From positions 1 through 27,050 of the IMG/VR virus record IMGVR_UViG_3300032311_000529: a stretch of 27,050 bases of DNA. One strand, written 5' to 3'. The first letter of the stretch is position 1. Every line of letters begins with the position of its first letter. This document shows, piece after piece, positions 7,732 through 14,595 of the stretch. The position numbers and the translations under genes are program-made. The stretch comes from a virus. A model generated the notes under the pieces. The model had not been told where the DNA came from. It did not search any database and saw nothing but the letters and a program-made list of their open reading frames with translations.

Positions 7732-8961
7732 ATGGCCGATAATCAAGAACTTTCTCAATTTGGGAACTTTAGTATTGAAGATACTATGAATATGGGAATG
7801 GGTAGCTCAGAACTTCTGAACGATCTTATGTCTCCTGAAACAGCATCTAGTTCACCTGATGATGTTACAGTTATTAAAGACGAACCCCCTGCTCCTAAGA
7901 AAGCTGCTAAAGCTCCAGAAACTCCTAAAGAAGAAGAAGCTCCTGCAAAAGAAGATTCATCCAAATCAATCCAAGACTTTCTTCTTGGTGATGAGGAAGA
8001 AGAAGATGGTGATGATGCACCTGCAAAACCTGTAGCTAAAGAAACTAAGGAAGTTGAAAATGAGGAAGAAGAACCAGAAACATCACAGTTTACAGCTCTA
8101 TCAAATGACCTGTTTAAATTGGGAGTGTTTAACAAGGATGAAGATGAAGAAGATGTTGCTATTACATCTCCTGAAGAATTCCTTGAAAGGTTCAACCTAG
8201 AAAAGAAAAAAGGTGCAATAGACATCGTAGAAAATTTCATAGGTCAATTTGGAGAAGACTACAAACAAGCATTCGATGCAATATTTGTTAAAGGAGTTGA
8301 TCCAAAAGAATATTTCGGCACATATAATAACATTCAAAGTTTCGCTGAACTTGATTTGACTCAAGAAGGAAATCAAGTGGCTGTATTGAAACAAGCTTTA
8401 GCTGATCAAGGATTTGATCCTGAAGATGTTGAAACAGAAGTTGAGAGACTTAAGAATTACGGAGATCTTGAATCAGTTGCAGCTAAACACCACAAAGTGT
8501 TGGTTAAAAAAGAAGCAGCTAAGTTGGCTCAAATGGAGCAACAAAGAGAACAAGAACTCCAAAAACAACAAGCCTTTAAACAGCAATACGTAAATAACGT
8601 ACAGTCTGTTCTACAAGATAAACTTAAAGCTAAGGAATTTGATGGCATCCCCCTCAATCCAAAATTGGCTAACGAACTACAAGATTTCCTTTTGGTTGAC
8701 AGATATCAAACCTCTTCAGGCGAAAAGCTTACAGAGTTTGATAGGCAAATTTTGGAATTGAAGAGACCAGAAAACCACGCACTTAAAGTGAAGATGGGGC
8801 TGCTTATGAAAATTCTAGAAACAGATCCAACACTATCAACCATTCAAAAGAGGGGAATCAGTAAAAAGTCAGATGACCTATTTAGTGAAGTGGCAAGACA
8901 AACGTCTAAATCGTCCATTAAATCTAACAAGTCATCTACTCCCACCTCTTGGTTTCAATAA
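7732..8961 (+). CDS. Putative capsid scaffolding protein
   Basis: 409 residues immediately before the major capsid gene. Residues 1-125 are low-complexity: Ser/Thr-rich, then Pro/Ala/Lys/Glu-rich (PPAPKKAAKAPETPKEEEAP) and strongly acidic (DEEEEDGDDAP). Residues 130-390 are predicted almost wholly helical, with coiled-coil character around KKEAAKLAQMEQQREQELQK. The end is basic and Ser-rich (SSIKSNKSSTPTSWFQ). Disordered acidic start, long helices, a short basic C-terminal capsid-binding tail and this gene position are what scaffolding proteins show. No protease motif was found in it, so the scaffold may leave the shell intact or be cut by a host enzyme. Identification is by architecture and place, not by a sequence signature. 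Confidence 0.65.
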   Translation: MADNQELSQFGNFSIEDTMNMGMGSSELLNDLMSPETASSSPDDVTVIKDEPPAPKKAAKAPETPKEEEAPAKEDSSKSIQDFLLGDEEEEDGDDAPAKPVAKETKEVENEEEEPETSQFTALSNDLFKLGVFNKDEDEEDVAITSPEEFLERFNLEKKKGAIDIVENFIGQFGEDYKQAFDAIFVKGVDPKEYFGTYNNIQSFAELDLTQEGNQVAVLKQALADQGFDPEDVETEVERLKNYGDLESVAAKHHKVLVKKEAAKLAQMEQQREQELQKQQAFKQQYVNNVQSVLQDKLKAKEFDGIPLNPKLANELQDFLLVDRYQTSSGEKLTEFDRQILELKRPENHALKVKMGLLMKILETDPTLSTIQKRGISKKSDDLFSEVARQTSKSSIKSNKSSTPTSWFQ

Positions 8962-8986
8962 TTACTAAAAAATAAAAGAACACAAA

Positions 8987-10540
8987 ATGGCAATTCAAAC
9001 AATCCCAGGTTTAACTGGATTTACGTATGCTCGTGTTGCTTCGATGGATAAGCGTGCTGTAGGTAAGCTTACAGATGCCAACCACCTTGAAAGCTTCCAC
9101 AGCACAGAGCCTGCTGATTATGATAAAAAGATCATCAGCCTCTACACTCAAAGTTCATTGTACAGCAATGACTTCTTGGACATGATTAACAAGTCCACTC
9201 CTTATTACATTGACAACAATAGTGATGCATGGAAGTGGCAGGTACAAGTTCCTTACAAGTTTCCAAAGATCATCGATGTTCCTTTGGCTACTGAAGCACT
9301 TGTTAAGCCTGGTATTGATGGTCAAGAGTTCCAATTGGTAATTGACACAAATGAGTTCTCTAAGAACGCAATTGTTTCTGTAGGTACTCGTCAGTATGGT
9401 CCTAGGTTCTACGTTGTTAAAGATCCAGTTCCTTGGAACATGGGCTACCTTTACACCTTCACCTTGGTAAGTGACAATCCTACAGTTGATTTCGTAAGCT
9501 CTCAGTTCCTCGCTATTGGTGTTGAGCTTGAGCTGGTTGACGCTGCAATTGGTGAGTTTGATCAAGACTTGCTTGGTCTTCCTCGTCTTGGTGAGCAAAT
9601 CACTATGTTTGAATCTCTTGGTTCTGCATATGGTTATGAGCACAAGATCACTGAGTGGGCTGATGACAAGATGATGGTTGATGCTTCTGGCAAACCTTTG
9701 GACATCCTGGTTTACGCTCCACAGCGTAGGAACCAACTTCCTTTGACTAGGAATGATGTTAAATGGGAACCATTCATTGAGTTCTGGATGCGTAAGTCTA
9801 TGCTTGAGTTGAAAGTTAAGCGTATGATTTGGAGCAAGCCTGGTACTGTTAAAACAAATGGTTCTAAGCAAGAATTGAAGCGTACCTCTGCTGGTGTTTA
9901 CCACAGGATGCGTAACAATGGTAACTTGGTACAATACAATCGTGGTGAATTCACTGCAAACCTTATCCGTTCAGTTTTTGGTGATCTGTTCTATCGCAGG
10001 GTGGATGTTAAAGACCGTAGGGTTAAAATGTATACAAACGAAGCTGGTTTCGATGTATTCCAGCAAGCTCTTAAGACAGATGCTTTGAATTCTGGCTTGA
10101 CTTTCATGGCTGATTCTGGTAACAGGTATCTCCAAGGTGAAGGACAGCACATCACTTACAACTTTGCATTCGATGCAATGGTTACTCGTGAGACTGGTCG
10201 TGTTGAACTGATTCACTTGAAGGAACTTGATCTTCCACAATCTAACCTTGAATTTGGTCAGAACAAGAAATCTACTCCTGTATTCATGGTGTTCGATGTA
10301 TCTCCAATGAGCGATGGTTCAATGGTAAACAACATCCGTGAAGTAAGGATGAAAGGTGCACCTTCAATGACTTGGGGTTATATCGATGGTACTCGTCATC
10401 ACTTGGGCTTTGCTAAGTCTCAGGGTATGTCAAGTGCTAACAAGTTCCCTGGTTATGAAATCTGGATGAAAGACCGTTGTGATGTATTCATTGAAGACTT
10501 GTCTCGTACAGTTTTGATTGAAGAGATTCCACAATTCTAA
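8987..10540 (+). CDS. Major capsid protein (HK97 fold expected)
   Basis: 517 residues starting MAIQTIPGLTGFTYARVASM. Position after the scaffold candidate, length, absence of low-complexity parts and a codon usage unlike the flanking genes (CGT dominates for Arg while AGA looks rare; many GGT, GTT and AAC codons) point to the most highly expressed structural gene. The N-terminal part (FHSTEPADYDKKIISLYTQS) resembles the N-arm of crAss-like capsid proteins; the C-terminal third (VMVFDVSPMSDGSM and MKDRCDVFIEDLSRTVLIEE) would belong to the P- and A-domains. The leader AAAAGAACACAAA just before the ATG is A-rich with no Shine-Dalgarno sequence. It is followed by a highly folded non-coding region. 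Confidence 0.85.
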   Translation: MAIQTIPGLTGFTYARVASMDKRAVGKLTDANHLESFHSTEPADYDKKIISLYTQSSLYSNDFLDMINKSTPYYIDNNSDAWKWQVQVPYKFPKIIDVPLATEALVKPGIDGQEFQLVIDTNEFSKNAIVSVGTRQYGPRFYVVKDPVPWNMGYLYTFTLVSDNPTVDFVSSQFLAIGVELELVDAAIGEFDQDLLGLPRLGEQITMFESLGSAYGYEHKITEWADDKMMVDASGKPLDILVYAPQRRNQLPLTRNDVKWEPFIEFWMRKSMLELKVKRMIWSKPGTVKTNGSKQELKRTSAGVYHRMRNNGNLVQYNRGEFTANLIRSVFGDLFYRRVDVKDRRVKMYTNEAGFDVFQQALKTDALNSGLTFMADSGNRYLQGEGQHITYNFAFDAMVTRETGRVELIHLKELDLPQSNLEFGQNKKSTPVFMVFDVSPMSDGSMVNNIREVRMKGAPSMTWGYIDGTRHHLGFAKSQGMSSANKFPGYEIWMKDRCDVFIEDLSRTVLIEEIPQF

Positions 10541-10549
10541 GGATCCCCT

Positions 10550-10568
10550 CCAAGGATAGTATCCTTGG
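10550..10568 (+). terminator. Perfect 9-bp inverted repeat just after the capsid gene
   Basis: CCAAGGATA and TATCCTTGG flank a single G, 9 nt downstream of the capsid stop codon. As RNA it folds to a short stable hairpin (the inner pairs must open to make the loop). No T-run follows, so it is more likely an mRNA 3' end protector, a processing signal or a DNA-binding site than a full terminator. Confidence 0.5.
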
Positions 10569-10579
10569 ACAATTATACC

Positions 10580-10624
10580 GAGAAGAGATTGCCCCCCCAC
10601 GTTCCCTGTGGGGGTGCTCTTCTC
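10580..10624 (+). terminator. Large GC-rich hairpin, possible attenuator
   Basis: An outer stem GAGAAGAG (10580-10587) pairs with CTCTTCTC (10617-10624). Inside, CCCCCAC (10594-10600) pairs with GTGGGGG (10608-10614) around a 7-nt loop. This is the strongest fold in the AT-rich window. No U-tract follows (the next bases are AACCTACAG), so simple rho-independent termination is unlikely; pausing, partial termination or mRNA 3' stabilisation for the capsid message are the likely roles. Confidence 0.6.
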
Positions 10625-10630
10625 AACCTA

Positions 10631-10686
10631 CAGAGTGTTGGATTGGGGTGTCTCCCATTCGCTACTCCTTCAGTGGAACCACTCTG
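10631..10686 (+). ncRNA. Branched stem-loop element upstream of gene 10716
   Basis: CAGAGTG (10631-10637) pairs with CACTCTG (10680-10686). It encloses GATTGGG (10641-10647) against CCCATTC (10654-10660) with one T-T mismatch and a 6-nt loop, and a competing small hairpin AGTG-GAAC-CACT (10672-10683). This is a candidate structured 5' leader for the gene at 10716 or part of a longer structured RNA covering 10550-10686. It is not a tRNA: no T-loop or acceptor stem pattern fits. Confidence 0.4.
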
Positions 10687-10715
10687 CAACTTAAAACCAA
10701 GTTAAAAAACTACAT

Positions 10716-11681
10716 ATGGGCAAAATTGGAAAAATCTCTACATTAAAAAAAGAGTATAACAGCGCACAACTTCAGACAATGCAAGGCGGTCTTGCACAAA
10801 AAGGTATGACAAGGATTCCTGGTACAGGAGTTTTTAAATATCCTTACAAGGAACTTGATGGTCAATATAGGACAGGACTTAATCCTGAAGCTTCTTATAT
10901 TCGTAGAATTCAAGATCCTACTGAAAGAGAACTAGAAGTTGATCGTGTAACAGCTCTTAAGGCTAAACTTGAAGGAGCTTTGAATCTTGACCTTGGTCCT
11001 CGTTCTCAGTTTTGGAACAGTGGATTGTCACATTCACAACATGATGAACTTCATGTTCAAGCAGTTAAACTTCTTGATGGTGACAATTACTACGATCTTG
11101 ATCAACCTCTCCAAGAACTAGCGTTCTCATGGCTCAGAGTCCATCCTACAATTGCAAGCTCTTATCAAGCTTGGGAACGTGGTGAATATCCTGCTGACAT
11201 ACAGTTTTATGTTGTAGATGATGAAATAGAAAATGCAATCGTCTTTAAGAAAAAGCAAATCATTAACAAAGCAATTGCCAAATTTGATGGAATGACTCCT
11301 GAGAAGAAGCGTAAAGTTGCTCGTTTGTTAGGCTTGCCTGTTACAGACAACACTAAAGAAGAAGTTGTATACAACCTTGTTGATAATATCATTAAAGAGA
11401 CAGAATTCAAAACAGGTAAATTCCAAGGTCTTTCTACAGTTGAAGTGTTCAACCGCTTTGCTGACATGAAAGAAAATTTGCTCCATATTAAAGATCTTGT
11501 TAGACAAGCAATTAGTCATTCTATATATAGGGTTAAACCTAATGGACGAATTTACGAAGGGGAATACGAAGTGGCAATTGATGATGAAGATTTAGTAAAA
11601 TTCCTTGCTGATGAAGATAATCAAGATGAGCTACTCACTCTTGAGCAAAAATTAAAAACTAAGAAACTAGCATCTGTATGA
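10716..11681 (+). CDS. Putative head-associated virion protein, function unknown
   Basis: 321 residues, the first gene after the capsid gene. It is mostly helical. The segment from about residue 95 to 160 (GPRSQFWNSGLSHSQHDELH, then LQELAFSWLRVHPTIASSYQ) looks like a conserved core. Residues 193-228 (MTPEKKRKVARLLGLPVTDN and what follows) resemble a SAP/LEM-type two-helix DNA-binding motif, which I offer as a weak similarity. The C-terminus is acidic and charged. The leader TTAAAAAACTACAT just before the ATG is nearly identical to that of the scaffold gene. It overlaps the next gene by 4 nt (ATGA), so the two products are probably made in step. It could be a capsid-interior or connector protein. 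Confidence 0.6.
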   Translation: MGKIGKISTLKKEYNSAQLQTMQGGLAQKGMTRIPGTGVFKYPYKELDGQYRTGLNPEASYIRRIQDPTERELEVDRVTALKAKLEGALNLDLGPRSQFWNSGLSHSQHDELHVQAVKLLDGDNYYDLDQPLQELAFSWLRVHPTIASSYQAWERGEYPADIQFYVVDDEIENAIVFKKKQIINKAIAKFDGMTPEKKRKVARLLGLPVTDNTKEEVVYNLVDNIIKETEFKTGKFQGLSTVEVFNRFADMKENLLHIKDLVRQAISHSIYRVKPNGRIYEGEYEVAIDDEDLVKFLADEDNQDELLTLEQKLKTKKLASV

Positions 11682-12409
11682 TACCTGTAGATAGTTTATT
11701 GTATAAAATTGATCAGAAACTAAATAAACTATCGACTAACGAACATCAACAGATTCAGCTTGAAGATAAAATCTTAGCCTTGAATGAGGCTCAGATAAAG
11801 TTGATAAAGCAAAAGGTTGATGGATTTAGTGTAGTGAGTGGTCTAGGAATGGATTCTTTTAAGAAACGTTACGAAGACCTTCAGAGTTTGGTAGTAAATT
11901 ATGCTCATCAGCCTCTGAATCTAACTCTAAAGAACACACAGCTAAATCAGTGGTTCGCATATCTACATGAGCTAGATCCCAAGTATATGTTCTACATTGA
12001 TAGTTATATACTTGCTGATAAAGGAAGGTGTAAGGATAGAACAATATGGATCAATAGAGATCTTGCAAAACATGGTGACTTGTCACTTCTTTTGAACAAC
12101 GATCACTACAAACCATCTTTCGAATATCAAGAAACGTTTAATTTTATATCATCTGACGAGATATCTATATTCACAGATGGTACGTTTACACCAAGTAAAA
12201 TCTACATATCATACATGCGCTATCCTGTTTATATCAATAAAGAAGGATATGTAATGTTAGATGGACAAGATTCGTACGACCAAGATTGTGAACTAGAAAC
12301 CTATCTCGAAGATGAACTTCTAGATTTGACAGTTCAAAACCTTGCAATGTACACTGAAAATGCATCTGCTGTGCAAAGTGCACAGTATAGGATACAAACA
12401 AATGAATAG
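11678..12409 (+). CDS. Putative ring/head-tail connector protein
   Basis: 243 residues beginning MIPVDSLLYKIDQKLNKLST. Residues 1-60 are helical with coiled-coil character (QIQLEDKILALNEAQIKLIK). The remainder is mixed alpha/beta with the segment KIYISYMRYPVYINKEGYVM (about residues 177-196) followed by acidic DSYDQDCELETYLEDELLDL and a final helix. A long helix pack plus a short beta insertion and a C-terminal helix is the general plan of podovirus adaptor/ring proteins that stack under the portal. It is translationally coupled to the upstream gene. The ring role is inferred from size, order and fold pattern. It ends with TAG. Confidence 0.5.
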   Translation: MIPVDSLLYKIDQKLNKLSTNEHQQIQLEDKILALNEAQIKLIKQKVDGFSVVSGLGMDSFKKRYEDLQSLVVNYAHQPLNLTLKNTQLNQWFAYLHELDPKYMFYIDSYILADKGRCKDRTIWINRDLAKHGDLSLLLNNDHYKPSFEYQETFNFISSDEISIFTDGTFTPSKIYISYMRYPVYINKEGYVMLDGQDSYDQDCELETYLEDELLDLTVQNLAMYTENASAVQSAQYRIQTNE

Positions 12410-12437
12410 TTTTTCATTACAATTTAAATAAAACAAA

Positions 12438-13562
12438 ATGGCAGATTTTTCTCTAACTACGCTCTTCGTGGTTCCTGTTGGCTCAACAATAGCCAATAGT
12501 GGTTCTACGCAAGACTTGACCCCTGGAAAAGTGGGTTTTTTCAAAGCTGATTACACTGTTGCCACTGCTGGTAACATTGCTGCAGCTCCTTATTTTTATG
12601 TAGCTCAAGGTAGGACTAACACCTATCTCCAAGGTTCCAAGCGTTCTGACAAGATCAAAGGATGTCCTAGTGGATCTGGTTGTAACTCTAATATCACTGA
12701 GTGGTATAGAGTTAACGGTTGCCCTACTCCTCAAGTTCAGATCACTGAAGTTGATAACTGGAATGTAAAGTGTGGTGATGTTGTTACTATCACTCTTCGT
12801 GCTCATTCTTCTTATGTTGACACCTTGTATTTCAATGGTTTCACTCGTAGCATTACAGTTGTAGCTCCTTGTTGTGAGTGTGGTGGTAATCCTTGTACTG
12901 AAGTTGATTACACAGCTTTGGTTAATCAAATCATTGCTAAGTTTGAAGCTGAAGCTCCTGGTAACAACCCTGACAACATTAGCTTTAACACTTTCTATTT
13001 ATTCACTCAGCCTAGTCCTGGTGTTCTTAGAATTACAGCAAAGCCCTTGACTAGATATGGTCAGCCTTGTGATGTTGCAGCGTTCCCTTTTGAATATGAC
13101 AGATTGTACTTCCGTACGTTTGTTTATTCTGGTCCTGCTACCACTGCTGACTTTATTGTTGCTGATGCTTGTAACATTGTTGCTGATGCTACAGTTGTTC
13201 AAACTTCTAACTATGCATCTGGTACTTCTGATGAAATCATTCAGTTGGAGAAGAACTACTACAGCTACCAAGCTGGTTACCTGAAGCATCTTTACAGGAT
13301 GGCTGGTTACAATCAAAACTTTGAATCTTGGGTTTCTGCAGGTACAACTTATGATACCTACTACATCAAGTTCAATACTTATGATAAATCAGTATATCAG
13401 TGGGGTGATTACATTCATGAAGATAGCATGGTGATCATTGCTGTTCCTCAAGGTTCTGCTGCTGCTGTATCAGTTAGCTCAATCCTTACAGCTGGTCTGG
13501 GTGCTCCTGAAGATAAGAGTGCTTGTTTGACTACTACCACTACAACCACTGCAGCTCCTTAG
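12438..13562 (+). CDS. Abundant virion structural protein with poly-Thr C-terminus
   Basis: 374 residues starting MADFSLTTLFVVPVGSTIAN. Predicted beta-rich. Cysteines are grouped: GCPSGSGC (C76, C82), C95, C112, and CCECGGNPC (C145-C153), which might bind metal or stay reduced in the host. A clear strand repeat is WNVKCGDVVTITLRAHSSYV. The protein ends in seven threonines then AAP (residues 365-374). Some CGT arginine use and GCT/GGT-rich coding resemble the capsid gene and suggest high expression. The next feature is a strong hairpin, so this gene may close a high-dosage segment. Candidates are an auxiliary capsid (decoration) protein or a main tail/fibre subunit; no family signature settles it. 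Confidence 0.6.
   Translation: MADFSLTTLFVVPVGSTIANSGSTQDLTPGKVGFFKADYTVATAGNIAAAPYFYVAQGRTNTYLQGSKRSDKIKGCPSGSGCNSNITEWYRVNGCPTPQVQITEVDNWNVKCGDVVTITLRAHSSYVDTLYFNGFTRSITVVAPCCECGGNPCTEVDYTALVNQIIAKFEAEAPGNNPDNISFNTFYLFTQPSPGVLRITAKPLTRYGQPCDVAAFPFEYDRLYFRTFVYSGPATTADFIVADACNIVADATVVQTSNYASGTSDEIIQLEKNYYSYQAGYLKHLYRMAGYNQNFESWVSAGTTYDTYYIKFNTYDKSVYQWGDYIHEDSMVIIAVPQGSAAAVSVSSILTAGLGAPEDKSACLTTTTTTTAAP
13530..13550 (+). repeat. ACN-codon repeat (poly-Thr) 1
   Basis: Seven consecutive ACN codons encode the Thr run at the end of the 374-residue protein; AAP and the stop follow. Similar tracts occur at 16028-16060, 25518-25550 and 26282-26302. Confidence 0.85.
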
Positions 13563-13587
13563 TAGAATAAAGCAAATCATATAACCT

Positions 13588-13629
13588 GTGCCTGAGGGTG
13601 AGAGAGGATATTCTCAAGTCCTCGGGCAC
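13588..13629 (+). terminator. Hairpin terminator or attenuator after gene 12438-13562
   Basis: GTGCCTGAGG (13588-13597) pairs with CCTCGGGCAC (13620-13629) as ten consecutive pairs including one G-U. Inner bases GAGA and TCTC can extend the fold. It is followed by ATTTATTTTAAATAAC, a T-rich but interrupted tract. This suits an intrinsic terminator of moderate strength. Because it lies here, the GTG start at 13598 cannot be the real start of the next gene. Confidence 0.65.
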
Positions 13630-13645
13630 ATTTATTTTAAATAAC

Positions 13646-14200
13646 ATGGCTAACGTATTAGATATATTAGTTATTGACACTCACAATGTTCTCACGCTAG
13701 GTATAGCTGATGCATCCGTGTATGACACTACACCAACATCACCAACAATTGAGATTACAGTTCCTGGTTTTCCTCCTGTATTACTTCCTTTTGTTCCAAA
13801 CGATTTTAACTTGTTCAATTCTACAACATTAGAACTTTCTGCTGTTGGTGAACCAACGCAACCTCTTCCTGATGGTATTTATTATTTGACATATTCAATT
13901 GCTCCTGCATTTACAAATTATGTCAATAAGACAATTATGCGTGTTGAACAGATACAGCAAAAGTTTGATGAGGCATTTATGAAACTTGACATGATGCAGT
14001 GTGATCTTGCAATTAAGCAACAATCAAGAGTTGAGCTTGATAGCATCTACTACTTCATACAAGGATCAATTGCAGCAGCAAATAATTGTGCTGTAGAGAC
14101 ATCTAATAAACTGTATATGCAAGCAAATAAAATGCTTGATAATTTTATAAGGAACAACTGTGGTTGTTCTGGAACTAACTATCTTGTTAATTTTAGATAA
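13646..14200 (+). CDS. Putative virion protein: beta domain plus helical stalk
   Basis: 184 residues from the ATG at 13646 (MANVLDILVIDTHNVLTLGI). A longer frame from a GTG at 13598 would encode its first 16 residues from the hairpin stem and is rejected. Residues 1-95 look like a beta sandwich of the fibronectin/Ig type (PTIEITVPGFPPVLLPFVPN and DGIYYLTYSI). Residues 96-170 are helical (KTIMRVEQIQQKFDEAFMKL), ending in NNCGCSGTNY. It begins a run of short Cys-containing, fibre-like genes. A role as a head-tail ring or fibre attachment protein is plausible from this two-part architecture and location; the family is not recognised. Confidence 0.55.
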   Translation: MANVLDILVIDTHNVLTLGIADASVYDTTPTSPTIEITVPGFPPVLLPFVPNDFNLFNSTTLELSAVGEPTQPLPDGIYYLTYSIAPAFTNYVNKTIMRVEQIQQKFDEAFMKLDMMQCDLAIKQQSRVELDSIYYFIQGSIAAANNCAVETSNKLYMQANKMLDNFIRNNCGCSGTNYLVNFR

Positions 14201-14209
14201 ATATATTTT

Positions 14210-14353
14210 ATGGCACAATGTAGAAATTGTGGAGCAAAATTTGGATGCGGCTGTCAGCTAATTAACGGTTTATGTGGAGCTTGTGATGCTGCAATTAAAA
14301 AAGGTATTAAAAAATTCAAAAATGCTATCTCCAAGATTAGTAAATTGTATTGA
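14210..14353 (+). CDS. 47-residue zinc-ribbon micro-protein
   Basis: A short frame from ATG 14210 to TGA 14353. It starts MAQCRNCGAKFGCGCQLING and carries C4, C7, C13, C15, C22 and C25: a CxxC, a CGC and a CGAC, spaced for one zinc site with spare cysteines. The last 20 residues are a basic amphipathic helix (AAIKKGIKKFKNAISKISKL). The order Cys ribbon then basic helix suggests nucleic-acid or membrane contact. It fills the gap between its neighbours, starts 9 nt after the previous stop and overlaps the next gene by 32 nt. Regular cysteine spacing and lack of rare interruptions argue that it is real despite the length. Confidence 0.65.
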   Translation: MAQCRNCGAKFGCGCQLINGLCGACDAAIKKGIKKFKNAISKISKLY

Positions 14354-14588
14354 TTGTACAACAGAACAAGCGCTTATTGCTGATATTGATTGTAGGTTAA
14401 CAGAGTTGGCTAACAATCAATACAACAACATTGTATTCATTCTCAATCTCCCTTTCCCTAGAACAGTGATTGGAGATCTTCTGAATTACAAAAGAATATT
14501 GGTAAGCAAACTTTGTAATCCAGAATATGCAGCTTGTTATACAGTTGCAATGATAGCTAGTAGAGTTAAACTTCTAATTCATAAATAA
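14322..14588 (+). CDS. Small helical unknown protein
   Basis: 88 residues from the ATG at 14322 (MLSPRLVNCIDCTTEQALIA). A start at 14274 is possible but would lie deeper within the zinc micro-protein gene and add a lysine-rich stretch read out of frame from it, so it is rejected. The product is helical with scattered cysteines (C9, C12, C23, C67, C73). Its N-terminal CIDC could bind metal with others. It ends 7 nt before the collar-domain gene, so the two are probably co-translated. It could be a chaperone or small baseplate component of the fibre, but nothing in the sequence proves that. Confidence 0.5.
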   Translation: MLSPRLVNCIDCTTEQALIADIDCRLTELANNQYNNIVFILNLPFPRTVIGDLLNYKRILVSKLCNPEYAACYTVAMIASRVKLLIHK

Positions 14589-14595
14589 TTATAAA

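Noticed and set aside
9155-9934. 259-residue open frame on the minus strand
   Set aside because: It is opposite the capsid gene, where strong codon bias leaves the reverse frame open; no recognisable domain.
10541-10715. tRNA or tRNA-like gene in the folded intergenic region
   Set aside because: The stems do not make an acceptor, D, anticodon and T arm arrangement, and no T-loop consensus is present.
13598-13645. GTG start extending gene 13646-14200 by 16 residues
   Set aside because: These codons are the loop and stem of the hairpin at 13588-13629. The ATG at 13646 gives a natural start like other MA- starts in the window.
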